DNA of 64,000 nucleotides from PFJX01 sp040757575 (GCA_040757575.1 JBFLXA010000008.1:82439-146438), one strand, 5' to 3'. Positions 50,401-58,774 are shown, counted from the stretch's first letter. Notes: a model not told the origin generated them from the letters alone. A program made the numbers and translations.

Positions 50401-51135
50401 TTGCCATCAATTCTGGCAAAACTTGTCTGTAGAATCAGGCTGATGGACGATATTCACAGCCTGCGCTACGCCGTCTACTGCAAGGAAAAAGGCTTCCTGG
50501 ATGCCCGGAAATACCCGGATGGCAAGGAATACGATCTCTTTGACGATTATTCCGTGCACTTCGCGGCCTACAACCAGCACCGGGATCTGGTGGGAACGGT
50601 GCGGTTGGTCATTCCCACCGGGGAACAGGCATTTCCCTTCATGGATTTCTGTACGCCCTTGCCCGGAGTCACTTTGCCGCCCAAAGGGGTTTCTGCAGAA
50701 ATCTCGCGTCTGATCATCCCCCCAGAGGCCCGGGAACAACCCGAGAAGGACGTGCTGAGTTTCACCTCCACCCTGTCCCGCTTGTTCAAAGGCAAGCCCA
50801 CCACCAGCGCCCATGAATACACCCGGGTTTCCCCCGTGGCCCACCACACCACTTCTCCCCGCATCCTGTTTGGCCTGTTCCGCAAGATGTACCGCTACAG
50901 CAAGGAACATGGCATCGAATACTGGTACGCCAGCATGGAGCGCCCCCTGGAACGCATGCTGCGCCGTTACCACTTCACATTCGACCGCATCAGCGAGCCA
51001 GTGGATTACTACGGGCCCGTGTCGCTCTATCTGGGCACACTTAGCCGGATCGAACAGGACCTCGGCAAGCACAACCCGGAATTGCTCACCTGGTTTCAAA
51101 AAAGCCGTGGCTCTGCGCAGCCGGTGGAGGCGTGA
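50401..51135 (+). CDS. PEP-CTERM/exosortase-associated acyltransferase (copy 2)
   Basis: 244-aa homologue of the gene at 47061: LRYAVYCKEKGFL, GTVRLVIPTGEQ, SAEISRLIIPPEARE, EYWYASMERPLERMLRRYH and VDYYGPVSLYLGTL all align with it. The start is uncertain. ATG 50443 would remove the first predicted strand (VCRIRLMDD), which copy 1 has, so TTG 50401 is preferred; longer frames back to 50230 would run over the divergent promoter region. An insert at about 120-150 (KGKPTTSAHEYTRVS) distinguishes the copies. It is divergent from the PEP-CTERM gene and 21 bases before the PilZ gene. Confidence 0.8.
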   Translation: MPSILAKLVCRIRLMDDIHSLRYAVYCKEKGFLDARKYPDGKEYDLFDDYSVHFAAYNQHRDLVGTVRLVIPTGEQAFPFMDFCTPLPGVTLPPKGVSAEISRLIIPPEAREQPEKDVLSFTSTLSRLFKGKPTTSAHEYTRVSPVAHHTTSPRILFGLFRKMYRYSKEHGIEYWYASMERPLERMLRRYHFTFDRISEPVDYYGPVSLYLGTLSRIEQDLGKHNPELLTWFQKSRGSAQPVEA

Positions 51136-51156
51136 GTTCCCCCCTGCCATGACGCC

Positions 51157-51891
51157 ATGAAACATCCTCTACTCACCCCCGAGGACAGCGAACGCTACCG
51201 GGTCACCCATCCCCACACCATAGAGCGCATCCTGCGGGAGACGATGGAATCCAAGTCCATCGTCTCCCTCTACACGGACCATGGGCAGGATTTCATCCTG
51301 TCCTCCATCGTCGGGCTGGACACGCACAGCGGCACCATGACCCTGGAACAGGGCGTGGACCGGGCGTTCAACAACAAACTCACCGCAGCTGGTCAGATCA
51401 TCTGTGCCACCACCCAAGACCAGGTACCGATCCAGTTCAGTTGCGCGGGCATCACGCCGATCACCCGTGAGAAAGAAGCACTATTCCAGGTCGCCGTGCC
51501 CAAAGACCTGTTGCGCCTGCAACGCAGGGACGCCTATCGACTGGCCACCTCGGTCATCAACCCGGTGAAATGTCTCATCAACACCGGCGCGTCCTTCCTG
51601 GAAGCCATTGTTGTGGACATCAGCATCGGCGGAGTGGGCATCCTGGCCTATGAGGGCATCAACCTGCTGAAGACCGGTGAGACCTACCATGGTTGTCGCA
51701 TCGAGCTGCCGGGCTCCGGCACCTTCGCCGTGAGCTTGAACGTGTGCACCACCTTCGACGTGGAACTGAAGAACGGCCGCCTTACCCACCGGGCCGGCTG
51801 CCAGTTCATGGACCTGCCCCCCAGCGTGGAAACGGAAATCCAGCGTTACATCATCCGCGTGGAGCGGGAGCGCCGGGCCCGGTATACCTAG
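51157..51891 (+). CDS. PilZ-domain protein, YcgR-like c-di-GMP receptor
   Basis: 244 aa. An N-terminal YcgR-like domain (about 25-115) is followed by a PilZ domain with RRDAYR at 123-128 and DISIGG (DxSxxG) at 154-159, the two parts of the c-di-GMP pocket. YcgR-type proteins brake flagellar rotation or control polysaccharide output when c-di-GMP is high. Its place directly after an exosortase-associated gene, 21 bases away, fits matrix control. The stop is 3 bases from convergent hemB, with no terminator between. Confidence 0.88.
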   Translation: MKHPLLTPEDSERYRVTHPHTIERILRETMESKSIVSLYTDHGQDFILSSIVGLDTHSGTMTLEQGVDRAFNNKLTAAGQIICATTQDQVPIQFSCAGITPITREKEALFQVAVPKDLLRLQRRDAYRLATSVINPVKCLINTGASFLEAIVVDISIGGVGILAYEGINLLKTGETYHGCRIELPGSGTFAVSLNVCTTFDVELKNGRLTHRAGCQFMDLPPSVETEIQRYIIRVERERRARYT

Positions 51892-51894
51892 GCT

Positions 51895-52914
51895 TTACTT
51901 CCCCTCGGCGAGCCACTTCGCCACGTCCAGAGAGAAGTAGCTCAGCACCCCGTCCGCGCCGGCACGCTTGAAGCCCAGCAGGCTTTCCAGCACGCAGGCC
52001 CGCTCGTCGATCCAGCCGTTCTGGCCGGCGGCCTTGAGCATGGCGTACTCGCCGCTCACCTGGTAGACGTAGGTGGGGGCCTTGTAGGTCTCCTTCACCC
52101 GGCGCACGATGTCCAGATAGGGCATGCCGGGCTTGATCATCACCATGTCGGCGCCTTCCTGGAGGTCCAGGCCCACTTCCCACAAGGCTTCATCGGTGTT
52201 GGCCGGGTCCATCTGGTAGGTGTACTTGTTGCCCTTGCCCAGGTTGCCGGCGGAGCCCACCGCGTCCCGGAAGGGGCCGTAGAAGCTGGAGGCATACTTG
52301 GCAGAATAGGCCAGGATGCGGGTGTGGATGAAGCCTGCGGCGTCCAGGGTTTCCCGCACGGCATGGATGCGGCCGTCCATCATGTCGGAGGGGGCCACAA
52401 CGTCGGCCCCGGCGGCGGCGTGGGTTTCCGCCTGGCGGGTGAGCACGGCGATGGTCTCGTCATTGAGCACGTAGCCCCGGGGGTCGTTGGGGTCGATGAG
52501 TCCGTCCTGGCCGTGGCTGGTGTAGGGGTCCAGGGCGATGTCGGTGATGATGCCCAATTCCGGGAAACGGGCCTTCAGGGCCTGCACCGCCCGGGGCACC
52601 AGGCCGGCCGGGTTGTAGGCCTCGGCGGCATCCAGGCTTTTCAGGCTGGCGTCCACAACGGGGAACAGGGCCAGGGCCGGCACGCCGAATCTCAGGCAGT
52701 CTTCCGCCACCCCGAAGAGCCGGTCCAGACTCATGCGCTGCACCCCCGGCATGGAGGCCACGTCCTCCACCCGGTTTTCGCCGTCCAGCACGAACACCGG
52801 CAGGATCAGGTCCGCGGCGGTCAGCGCCGTCTCACGCATCAGGCGGCGGGAAAAGTCATCGCGGCGCATGCGGCGCATGCGCTTATTGGGAAACCGGGAC
52901 AAATCAAACATCAC
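51895..52914 (-). CDS. hemB: porphobilinogen synthase (delta-aminolevulinic acid dehydratase)
   Basis: 339-aa enzyme that condenses two 5-aminolevulinates to porphobilinogen in haem synthesis. Schiff-base lysine regions ILAYSAKYASSFYGPFRDA and MVMIKPGMPYLD are present. The metal loop region (VVDASLKSLDAAEAY) lacks the three cysteines of zinc enzymes, as in magnesium-dependent bacterial forms. Normal length. The start may be either of two adjacent ATGs (52914 or 52911). Nearby cytochrome genes would use the haem but are in separate units. Confidence 0.95.
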   Translation of the reverse strand: MMFDLSRFPNKRMRRMRRDDFSRRLMRETALTAADLILPVFVLDGENRVEDVASMPGVQRMSLDRLFGVAEDCLRFGVPALALFPVVDASLKSLDAAEAYNPAGLVPRAVQALKARFPELGIITDIALDPYTSHGQDGLIDPNDPRGYVLNDETIAVLTRQAETHAAAGADVVAPSDMMDGRIHAVRETLDAAGFIHTRILAYSAKYASSFYGPFRDAVGSAGNLGKGNKYTYQMDPANTDEALWEVGLDLQEGADMVMIKPGMPYLDIVRRVKETYKAPTYVYQVSGEYAMLKAAGQNGWIDERACVLESLLGFKRAGADGVLSYFSLDVAKWLAEGK

Positions 52915-53024
52915 GCATCACTCCAATTACCGGAACAGAAATACCAGGCCGAACCCGGCGATTACAGGGAACCATTCCCCCTGGCCCCCGGTCAATTTTG
53001 TAGACGAGTTGCTTCCTTTCGTCT

Positions 53025-53068
53025 CCCGCTTTTCTCCCTGAGCGGGCGCCTTAACGCAAGGTTAAGGC
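53025..53068 (-). terminator. tandem hairpins downstream of engB
   Basis: GCCTTAAC (53048-53055) with GTTAAGGC (53061-53068) is a perfect 8-bp stem, and CCCGCT (53025-53030) with AGCGGG (53041-53046) a second. They lie just past the engB stop on the minus strand. Neither has a T run, so termination is only probable. The rest of the 159-base hemB-engB gap holds no gene. Confidence 0.4.
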
Positions 53069-53073
53069 CACTT

Positions 53074-53703
53074 CTACCCGGCTGCCTTCCCTTCAGCCGG
53101 GTTTTTTTTGGGTACGTCCAGCCACTTGCGCATCACCGCCTCCGCCTCTTCCACGCCGACCTTTTTCAGACTGGAGAAAAGCTGCACCGTGGCCTCCAGC
53201 CCCGCATCCTGCAAGGCCTTGCGCACCTGGGCCAGGGTCTGCTGGGCCGGCCCCCGGGACAGTTTGTCACTCTTGGAAAGAAGCACATGAACCGGCTTTT
53301 GCATCTGCCGGAACCACTCCAGCAGGGACCAGTCCAGCTCGGTGAGGGGATGGCGAATGTCCATGATCAGCACCAGGCCCTTCAGGTGGGCACTATGGGC
53401 CAGATAGCCGCCGATGAGCCCCTGCCATTGCATCTGCTGTTCCTTGGGGGCCTTGGCGAACCCGTAGCCGGGCAGGTCCACCAGGAAACGCCCTTCGGCG
53501 ATACGAAAAAAGTTCAGCAGCTGGGTACGCCCGGGTAATTTACTGACGAATGCCAGGCGCTTGTGGTTGCACAAGGTGTTGATGGCGCTGGATTTGCCGG
53601 CGTTCGAGCGGCCGGCGAAGGCCACTTCAGCCAGGCTGTCCTGGGGCAAATCCCGGGGGTGGGCGACGGAGATATGAAAAACGGCGTTTAGCACGGCTGG
53701 CAC
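53074..53703 (-). CDS. engB: ribosome biogenesis GTP-binding protein EngB (YsxC/YihA)
   Basis: 209-aa GTPase needed for late 50S ribosome assembly. G1 GRSNAGKSS, switch region LPGRTQLLNFF, G3 DLPGYGFAKAP, G4 LLSKSDK and G5 SSLKK match the family. Basic C-terminal tail. Divergent from the cytochrome c4 gene across 69 bases, an arrangement known from other betaproteobacteria. Confidence 0.94.
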   Translation of the reverse strand: MPAVLNAVFHISVAHPRDLPQDSLAEVAFAGRSNAGKSSAINTLCNHKRLAFVSKLPGRTQLLNFFRIAEGRFLVDLPGYGFAKAPKEQQMQWQGLIGGYLAHSAHLKGLVLIMDIRHPLTELDWSLLEWFRQMQKPVHVLLSKSDKLSRGPAQQTLAQVRKALQDAGLEATVQLFSSLKKVGVEEAEAVMRKWLDVPKKNPAEGKAAG

Positions 53704-53772
53704 TCAAAGGATCAGGCCGTTACAATGCCGCGATTTTCCCTTGCTGTCATTCTGGATATATAGGAGCGTTTC

Positions 53773-54387
53773 ATGAAAGCCCTCGCGCTGCTCACAGGCC
53801 TGCTGATCTCTGCCGTAGGCTTTGCCTCTCCCGCTTTCGCCAAGGGCGATGCCGCCAAAGCCCAGAAGATCGTCGACGGCGTTTGCGCCGCATGCCACAG
53901 CGCCGACGGCAACAGCACCAACCCCATCTACCCCTCCCTGGCCGGCCAGCACCCCGAGTACATCGCCAAGCAGCTCACCGAGTTCCGCTCCGGTGCCCGC
54001 CGCAACGCCACCATGGCTCCCAACGCAGCCAAGTTGTCCGATGACGACATCCTGAACCTGGCCGCCCACTACAGCGCCCAGCCCCCCAAGACCCGGCAGG
54101 CCAAGGATGCCGAACTGGCTGCCGAAGGCAGGAAACTCTTCATGGGCGGCAACCAGGGCAGCGGCGTCCCCGCCTGCTCCGCCTGCCACGGCCCTGCCGG
54201 CGCTGGCATTCCAGTCCAGTTCCCCCGTCTGGCCAACCAGCACAGCAAGTACGTGCTGTCCCAACTGAAGAACTTCCGCAGCGGCGACCGGGCCAATGAC
54301 GGCGGCAAGATGATGCAGGTCATCGCCCGCAAGATGACCGACCAGGAAATGAAGGCCGTGGCCGAGTACATCTCCGGCCTGCACTAA
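53773..54387 (+). CDS. diheme cytochrome c4
   Basis: 204-aa periplasmic electron carrier. Signal peptide (to about residue 23) and two class I haem domains: CAACH at 38-42 and CSACH at 135-139, with axial Met regions ATMAPNAAKLSDDDI and GGKMMQVIARKMTDQE. The two halves are homologous, as in c4 proteins that feed terminal oxidases. AGGAG 6 bases before the ATG; an intrinsic terminator follows. Confidence 0.93.
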   Translation: MKALALLTGLLISAVGFASPAFAKGDAAKAQKIVDGVCAACHSADGNSTNPIYPSLAGQHPEYIAKQLTEFRSGARRNATMAPNAAKLSDDDILNLAAHYSAQPPKTRQAKDAELAAEGRKLFMGGNQGSGVPACSACHGPAGAGIPVQFPRLANQHSKYVLSQLKNFRSGDRANDGGKMMQVIARKMTDQEMKAVAEYISGLH

Positions 54388-54405
54388 GCCTTTATTCCGC
54401 CGAAG

Positions 54406-54430
54406 CGGCCCGCCTCGTGCGGGCCGTTTT
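54406..54430 (+). terminator. intrinsic terminator of the cytochrome c4 gene
   Basis: CGGCCCGC (54406-54413) and GCGGGCCG (54419-54426) around CTCGT, followed by TTTT. It lies 18 bases after the stop codon. Confidence 0.88.
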
Positions 54431-54477
54431 CATTTCGCGCCCCCTTTCTCCCCTCTTCCCCTCCCTGCCTCCCGTCC

Positions 54478-56484
54478 ATGAGCCACGACAACCTCAATGA
54501 CCTCAATCCGCAGCAGCGGGAGGCTGTCAAATATCTCGACGGCCCCCTGCTGGTGCTGGCCGGGGCCGGTTCGGGCAAGACCCGGGTCATCACCCGCAAG
54601 ATCGCCTATCTGGTGAACAGTTGCGACATCGAGGCCCGGCATATCGCCGCCATCACTTTCACCAACAAGGCGGCCCGGGAAATGCGGGAACGGGTGGGTG
54701 AACTGCTGCCGGGCAAGGCGGGGCACGGCCTGACGGTCTCCACCTTCCATTCCCTGGGCCTGCACATCCTACGGGCAGAGGCCAGGCGTCTGGGCTACAA
54801 GCCCCGCTTTTCCATCCTGGACGCGGCCGACGCCAACGGCATTCTTTCCGAGATTCTGAAAAACCCGGACAAATCCAGCCTGCGCCAGGCGGCGTCCATC
54901 ATTTCCAACTGGAAAAACGCTCTGCTGAACCCCGCCGAAGCCCTGGCCGTGGTGGAGGACGAGGCCCAGCGCCAGGTGGCGGTGGCCTACCAGGCCTACC
55001 AGGACACCCTGCGGGCCTACCAGGCCATGGATTTCGACGATCTCATCCGCCTGCCAGTGGAACTGTTTCACCAGCACCCGGACGCGCTGAGCACCTGGCA
55101 GGGGCGCCTGCGTTACCTGCTAGTGGACGAATACCAGGACACCAACGGCGCCCAGTACGAACTCATGAAGCTGTTGGCAGGCCCCATGGGCCGCTTCACA
55201 GCCGTGGGCGACGACGACCAGGCCATCTACGCCTGGCGGGGGGCGGATGTGGAAAACCTGCGCCGCCTTGGCCAGGACTGGCCCCGGCTGAAGATCATCC
55301 CCCTCACCCAGAACTACCGTTCCAGCCAGCGCATCCTCAAGGCGGCCAACAGCGTCATCCGCAACAACCCCCGCCTTCACGAGAAAAACCTGTGGAGCGA
55401 ACTGGGCCTGGGCGACCACATCGAGATCGTCCAATGCCGGGACGACCGCCACGAAGCCGAATCCGTGGCCCTGCGCATCTCGGCCCACAAGTTCGAACAC
55501 CGTACCCATTTTTCCGACTATGCAGTGCTCTACCGGGGCAACCACCAGGCCCGACTGGTGGAAGAAGCCCTGCGGGAACACAAGATTCCCTATCAACTCT
55601 CCGGCGGCCAGTCTTTCTTCGACCGGGCGGAAATCAAGGATCTCACCGCCTATCTGCGCCTCATTGCCAACCAGGACGACGACCCGGCCTTCATCCGCGC
55701 CGCCACTACCCCCCGGCGGGGTATCGGCGCCGGCACCCTGGAAAAACTGGGGGAGCACGCTGGAAAGCGCCAGGTCAGCCTGTTCGAGGCTGCTTTTGAA
55801 GAAGGCTTCCAGACCCAGATGCCCGCCCGGCAACTGGAGCCCCTGGTCGAGTTCTGCGACTTCATCAACCGCCTGGCATTCCGGGCCGACAAGGAACCCG
55901 CCGGCCGCCTGCTGGAAGAGCTGCTGGCCGCGATTCACTACGAGGAATGGCTGTACAACAACGAGGACGACCGGGCCGCCAGGATCAAGTGGGAAAACGT
56001 GCGGGACTTCGTGGACTGGCTGACCAAGAAGGGGGAAGAAGACGAGAAAACCCTTAACGAACTGACCCAGACCGTCAGCCTCATGAACCTGCTGGAAGGC
56101 CGTAGTGACCAGGAGGTGGACGCCGTACGCCTATCCACGCTCCACGCGGCAAAAGGCCTAGAATACCCCCACGTATTCCTCATCGGCGTGGAAGAGGAAA
56201 TCCTCCCCCACCGGGAATGCCTGGAAGGCCCCCGGCTGGAAGAAGAACGCCGCCTCATGTACGTGGGCATCACCCGGGCCCGGCGGGGCCTGGTTATCAG
56301 CCATTGCGCCAAACGCAAGAAGGGAGGCGAGAACGTGAGTTGCGAGCCTTCCCGCTTCCTGGCGGAGATGGACGGCAGTGACGTGAAGCGGGCCGGTGCC
56401 CCGGCCGCCGACCCCAACGCCGCCAAAGCGGAAGGCCAGCGGCGCCTGTCCGCCCTCAAGGCCATGCTGGGCAGCCCCAAATAA
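54478..56484 (+). CDS. rep: ATP-dependent DNA helicase Rep
   Basis: 668-aa superfamily 1A 3'-5' helicase that helps forks pass obstacles. N-terminal LNPQQREAVKYLDGPLLVLA, Walker A AGAGSGKT, motif Ia ITFTNKAAREM, motif II VDEYQDTN, motif III GDDDQAIYAWRGA, motif IV QNYRSSQRIL, motif V LSTLHAAKGLEYPHV and motif VI VGITRARRGL. The length and sequence are closer to Rep than to UvrD or PcrA. The start lies just after a C-rich stretch (54437-54477) like those near the mur genes. Confidence 0.93.
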   Translation: MSHDNLNDLNPQQREAVKYLDGPLLVLAGAGSGKTRVITRKIAYLVNSCDIEARHIAAITFTNKAAREMRERVGELLPGKAGHGLTVSTFHSLGLHILRAEARRLGYKPRFSILDAADANGILSEILKNPDKSSLRQAASIISNWKNALLNPAEALAVVEDEAQRQVAVAYQAYQDTLRAYQAMDFDDLIRLPVELFHQHPDALSTWQGRLRYLLVDEYQDTNGAQYELMKLLAGPMGRFTAVGDDDQAIYAWRGADVENLRRLGQDWPRLKIIPLTQNYRSSQRILKAANSVIRNNPRLHEKNLWSELGLGDHIEIVQCRDDRHEAESVALRISAHKFEHRTHFSDYAVLYRGNHQARLVEEALREHKIPYQLSGGQSFFDRAEIKDLTAYLRLIANQDDDPAFIRAATTPRRGIGAGTLEKLGEHAGKRQVSLFEAAFEEGFQTQMPARQLEPLVEFCDFINRLAFRADKEPAGRLLEELLAAIHYEEWLYNNEDDRAARIKWENVRDFVDWLTKKGEEDEKTLNELTQTVSLMNLLEGRSDQEVDAVRLSTLHAAKGLEYPHVFLIGVEEEILPHRECLEGPRLEEERRLMYVGITRARRGLVISHCAKRKKGGENVSCEPSRFLAEMDGSDVKRAGAPAADPNAAKAEGQRRLSALKAMLGSPK

Positions 56485-56506
56485 AAACGCCGCCCCCAGG
56501 CGGCGT
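56482..56506 (-). terminator. terminator downstream of the c5-type cytochrome gene
   Basis: ACGCCGCC (56487-56494) and GGCGGCGT (56499-56506) form an 8-bp stem; on the minus strand it is followed by a T run (A 56483-56487 on the plus strand). It sits between two convergent genes and ends the minus-strand one. Confidence 0.85.
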
Positions 56507-56524
56507 CATGGGCACAACCCCGGC

Positions 56525-57313
56525 TTACTTCTTGGCAGCAGCCATGGCCACCCGGGCCTGGTCGATCATGTAATCCACCGCCAGCTTGGTGTCTTCATCG
56601 CTCAGCTTGGCATTGCCGCCTTTGGCGGGGCCGCCAAAGGTGCCCTGGATGGCATTGCCGTAGAGCACGTCCCGGCTCTTCTTCAGCAATTCGCCCCAGG
56701 CCTTGGTGTCATTCAATTTCTGCGCGCCGGTCAGACCGGTATCGTGGCAATAGGCACAGTCGGCGGCATACACCACCTTGCCCCGGGCAAGCTCGGCAGC
56801 GGTGGGCACCTTGTCCTTGCGCAGGGCCGCTTCAAATTTAGCGCCGGCCGCGTTGGTCATGTGCACCATGCCACGGGCAACTTCCAGATCAGAGAGATCG
56901 GGCTCACCGCCCCGGGCGGGCATGGAACGGATGCCGGACAGGGCGTGTCCCAGCAGGGTTTCGTAGCCTTGGGAAATCCGGGAGGCCCAGTCCCCGGCGC
57001 TCTTGAACTTTGGAGAACCCAGGGCGCCGGATTCGTGGCAGTTGGCGCAAACCTGGTTGTAAACCTGCTCGCCGGTCATTTCGATTTTCGGAGCATTGGG
57101 GTCCACCGCGGCAAACTTGCCGACAGGAGCGATTCTGGCCTGCACCACTTCGTCTGCGACGGGGGCGGCATCTTCGCCGCCCATACGTCCCTGAATACCC
57201 AGGAACAACATGACGATCATGAAAATCGTCAGACCGGGGGCGAACAAGCCACCCAAGGTGGCCAGCAGGAATTCCTTAGGCGTGGTTTTGGTCATCTCGT
57301 GATGGTCAGCCAT
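56525..57313 (-). CDS. diheme c-type cytochrome, c5-like
   Basis: 262-aa membrane-anchored cytochrome. One N-terminal membrane helix (about 17-41), then two haem domains with CANCH at 89-93 and CAYCH at 186-190; each is followed by a MP/GG-type axial Met region (GIRSMPARGGEPDL and AIQGTFGG...). The domains resemble cytochrome c5, which works with c4 in electron flow to cbb3-type oxidases. The second half lacks the usual MPPKGG wording. TATAAT lies upstream on the minus strand. Confidence 0.88.
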   Translation of the reverse strand: MADHHEMTKTTPKEFLLATLGGLFAPGLTIFMIVMLFLGIQGRMGGEDAAPVADEVVQARIAPVGKFAAVDPNAPKIEMTGEQVYNQVCANCHESGALGSPKFKSAGDWASRISQGYETLLGHALSGIRSMPARGGEPDLSDLEVARGMVHMTNAAGAKFEAALRKDKVPTAAELARGKVVYAADCAYCHDTGLTGAQKLNDTKAWGELLKKSRDVLYGNAIQGTFGGPAKGGNAKLSDEDTKLAVDYMIDQARVAMAAAKK

Positions 57314-57352
57314 GGCGCGTCTCTCAGACGAATCAGTTGCAAAAACCTGCTG

Positions 57353-57358
57353 ATTATA
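57353..57358 (-). promoter_or_regulatory. -10 box of the c5-like cytochrome gene
   Basis: Perfect TATAAT on the minus strand, 40 bases before the start codon; the -35 region is poor, so an activator may help. Confidence 0.5.
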
Positions 57359-57369
57359 CGGTCATATGA

Positions 57370-57398
57370 CTGACCAGCGTGAAGTGCTGTGCTATTCT
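57370..57398 (+). promoter_or_regulatory. promoter of tRNA-Arg
   Basis: CTGACC (57370-57375) and TATTCT (57393-57398) separated by 17 bases, 11 bases before the tRNA 5' end. Confidence 0.6.
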
Positions 57399-57409
57399 TC
57401 GCGTCCCAA

Positions 57410-57486
57410 GCGCCCGTAGCTCAGCTGGATAGAGTACTGCCCTCCGAAGGCAGGGGTCGTGCGTTCGAATCGCGCCGGGCGCGCCA
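57410..57486 (+). tRNA. tRNA-Arg (anticodon CCG)
   Basis: 77-base cloverleaf. Acceptor GCGCCCG pairs with CGGGCGC, the anticodon arm CTGCC-CTCCGAA-GGCAG gives CCG, the T arm GTGCG-TTCGAAT-CGCGC is intact and CCA is encoded. Reads CGG codons, which are frequent in this GC-rich genome. Confidence 0.95.
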
Positions 57487-57509
57487 TCTTCTTGTTTATA
57501 AAATGGCAT

Positions 57510-57531
57510 AGGCACCATACAGGTGCCTTTC
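57510..57531 (+). terminator. terminator of tRNA-Arg
   Basis: AGGCACC (57510-57516) and GGTGCCT (57522-57528) around ATACA, followed by TT. It lies 24 bases after the tRNA. Confidence 0.6.
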
Positions 57532-57838
57532 CAGTGCCCAAAGCCGGTGCTTGCGACATTCAATGCACGCTCGCTCATGCGGTTCTGGGGGGCGTCTGAT
57601 TCGGCTGGCAACACTTGCACATGCTTCCCTCCATAGCAGCCGGTCAGGCATTTATGGCCCCATCACATACCCAGCGTCCCTCCCCGTGGCTGATATCGTC
57701 CCTTGGACAGTCGGGGTAAACAGTCAACCTGAATACTGCGCTTTTGGCGGTTGCTGGGTGCTTGGGCGGCGAAGGAGGCCTCGACCATCACGACCACCCC
57801 GCGCTTTCAATATCGCTTTGTCGAAAAGCTGAGCCAGA
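57532..57838. other. gap between two convergent tRNA genes, no gene recognised
   Basis: About 300 bases with only short open frames, none with a good RBS or recognisable product. No direct repeat of the tRNA 3' ends was found, so there is no positive sign of an integrated element. It may be a decayed insertion site. Confidence 0.5.
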
Positions 57839-57877
57839 AAGCATAAAGCCCAGCCGTAAGGGCTGGGCTTTATGCTT
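57839..57877 (-). terminator. 17-bp hairpin downstream of tRNA-Met
   Basis: AAGCATAAAGCCCAGCC (57839-57855) and its exact inverse complement (57861-57877) around GTAAG. It lies 7 bases past the tRNA-Met 3' end on the minus strand. It is very stable; the T run after it is weak, so it may act as terminator for both convergent tRNAs or as a processing stop. Confidence 0.75.
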
Positions 57878-57883
57878 GATACT

Positions 57884-57960
57884 TGGTGGTGATGGGCAGA
57901 ATCGAACTGCCGACCTGTGGGTTATGAATCCACCGCTCTAACCGTCTGAGCTACATCACC
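57884..57960 (-). tRNA. tRNA-Met (anticodon CAT)
   Basis: 77-base cloverleaf on the minus strand: acceptor GGTGATG pairs with CATCACC, anticodon loop TTCATAA gives CAT, T arm GGCAG-TTCGATT-CTGCC, CCA encoded. The start GGTGATG with a paired first base excludes initiator tRNA, which has an unpaired C1. One A-C mismatch closes the anticodon stem. A tRNA-Ile with modified CAT (lysidine) is a less likely alternative. Confidence 0.85.
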
Positions 57961-58021
57961 GCACTGCAAAGAGCCGCGGATTATCCGCAGCACCCCCTTC
58001 TATGTCAATGAATACAAGCAA

Positions 58022-58774
58022 CTAGGGCAGCAGGATGGTGGCGCTCTGGCCCGGCATGGCGCCTTTGTGGCGCGGAATTGCCACCTCCAGGCGATATTTG
58101 CCATCCATCTGGTGGACAACGCCTGTGATGCGCCCATGGACACGCTGCCCGGCCACCTGTACCTCGGCCTTGCCCCCTGGCACCAGGCCAGCGGCTTCGG
58201 AGGACTTCAGGCTTGCCTGGGCCAGGATTTCATCGGCCCGGACCACGGTGAACAGGGGGTTGGGCTGGCAGGGGGTGGCGGCCACCAGGCCAGGCTCTGC
58301 CATCCGGTTGAGAACCAGGGCGTTGAACGGGGCCCGCAGTTCCGACTGGCCAAGTTGATGGCGGGCCCGCTGCAGCCGGGCCTCGGCTCCGGTCAGGGCA
58401 GCTTGGGAGCGGTCGAAGCGCAATTGGGCCGCATCCAGTTCGGTGGTGGAGGAAACGGTGCGGGCGTAGAGTTCCTTGACCCGGTCCAGGTCCCGCTGAG
58501 CGTCGGCCAGATCCTGGGCGAGGCGATCCACCTCGGCCTTGGCATCCGCCACCCCTGCCTTGAAGGGGATGGGGTCCAGAGCTGCCATTAGGGCGCCTTT
58601 TTCAAGCACCTGTCCAGCCAGGGCCGGCACCTGTTCCACCACCCCAGTGACCGGCATGGCAAGGGTGACGCGACCGGACCAATCCAGCACGGCGGCATGC
58701 TCAGCCGCATGGACCAGCGCCACTTGCGTACAGGCCATCAGGACCAGGGGGGCCATCCATAGGGTGGGTTTCAT
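58022..58774 (-). CDS. periplasmic adaptor (membrane fusion) protein
   Basis: 250-aa exported adaptor. Signal peptide to about residue 23; lipoyl/barrel-sandwich halves (about 30-65, SGRVTLAMPVTGVVEQVPAL, and LRAPFNALVLNRMAEPG) flank a helical hairpin (about 75-150); a beta barrel follows. It is shorter than the 350-400 aa usual for RND adaptors and lacks most of the membrane-proximal domain. Overlaps the TolC-like gene by 4 bases. No pump gene is adjacent; the start of the operon encodes two thioredoxins instead. Confidence 0.8.
   Translation of the reverse strand: MKPTLWMAPLVLMACTQVALVHAAEHAAVLDWSGRVTLAMPVTGVVEQVPALAGQVLEKGALMAALDPIPFKAGVADAKAEVDRLAQDLADAQRDLDRVKELYARTVSSTTELDAAQLRFDRSQAALTGAEARLQRARHQLGQSELRAPFNALVLNRMAEPGLVAATPCQPNPLFTVVRADEILAQASLKSSEAAGLVPGGKAEVQVAGQRVHGRITGVVHQMDGKYRLEVAIPRHKGAMPGQSATILLP

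Noticed and set aside
57551..57832. 93-codon frame in the gap between the tRNA genes
   Set aside because: No RBS, no recognisable domain and uneven composition; treated as non-coding.
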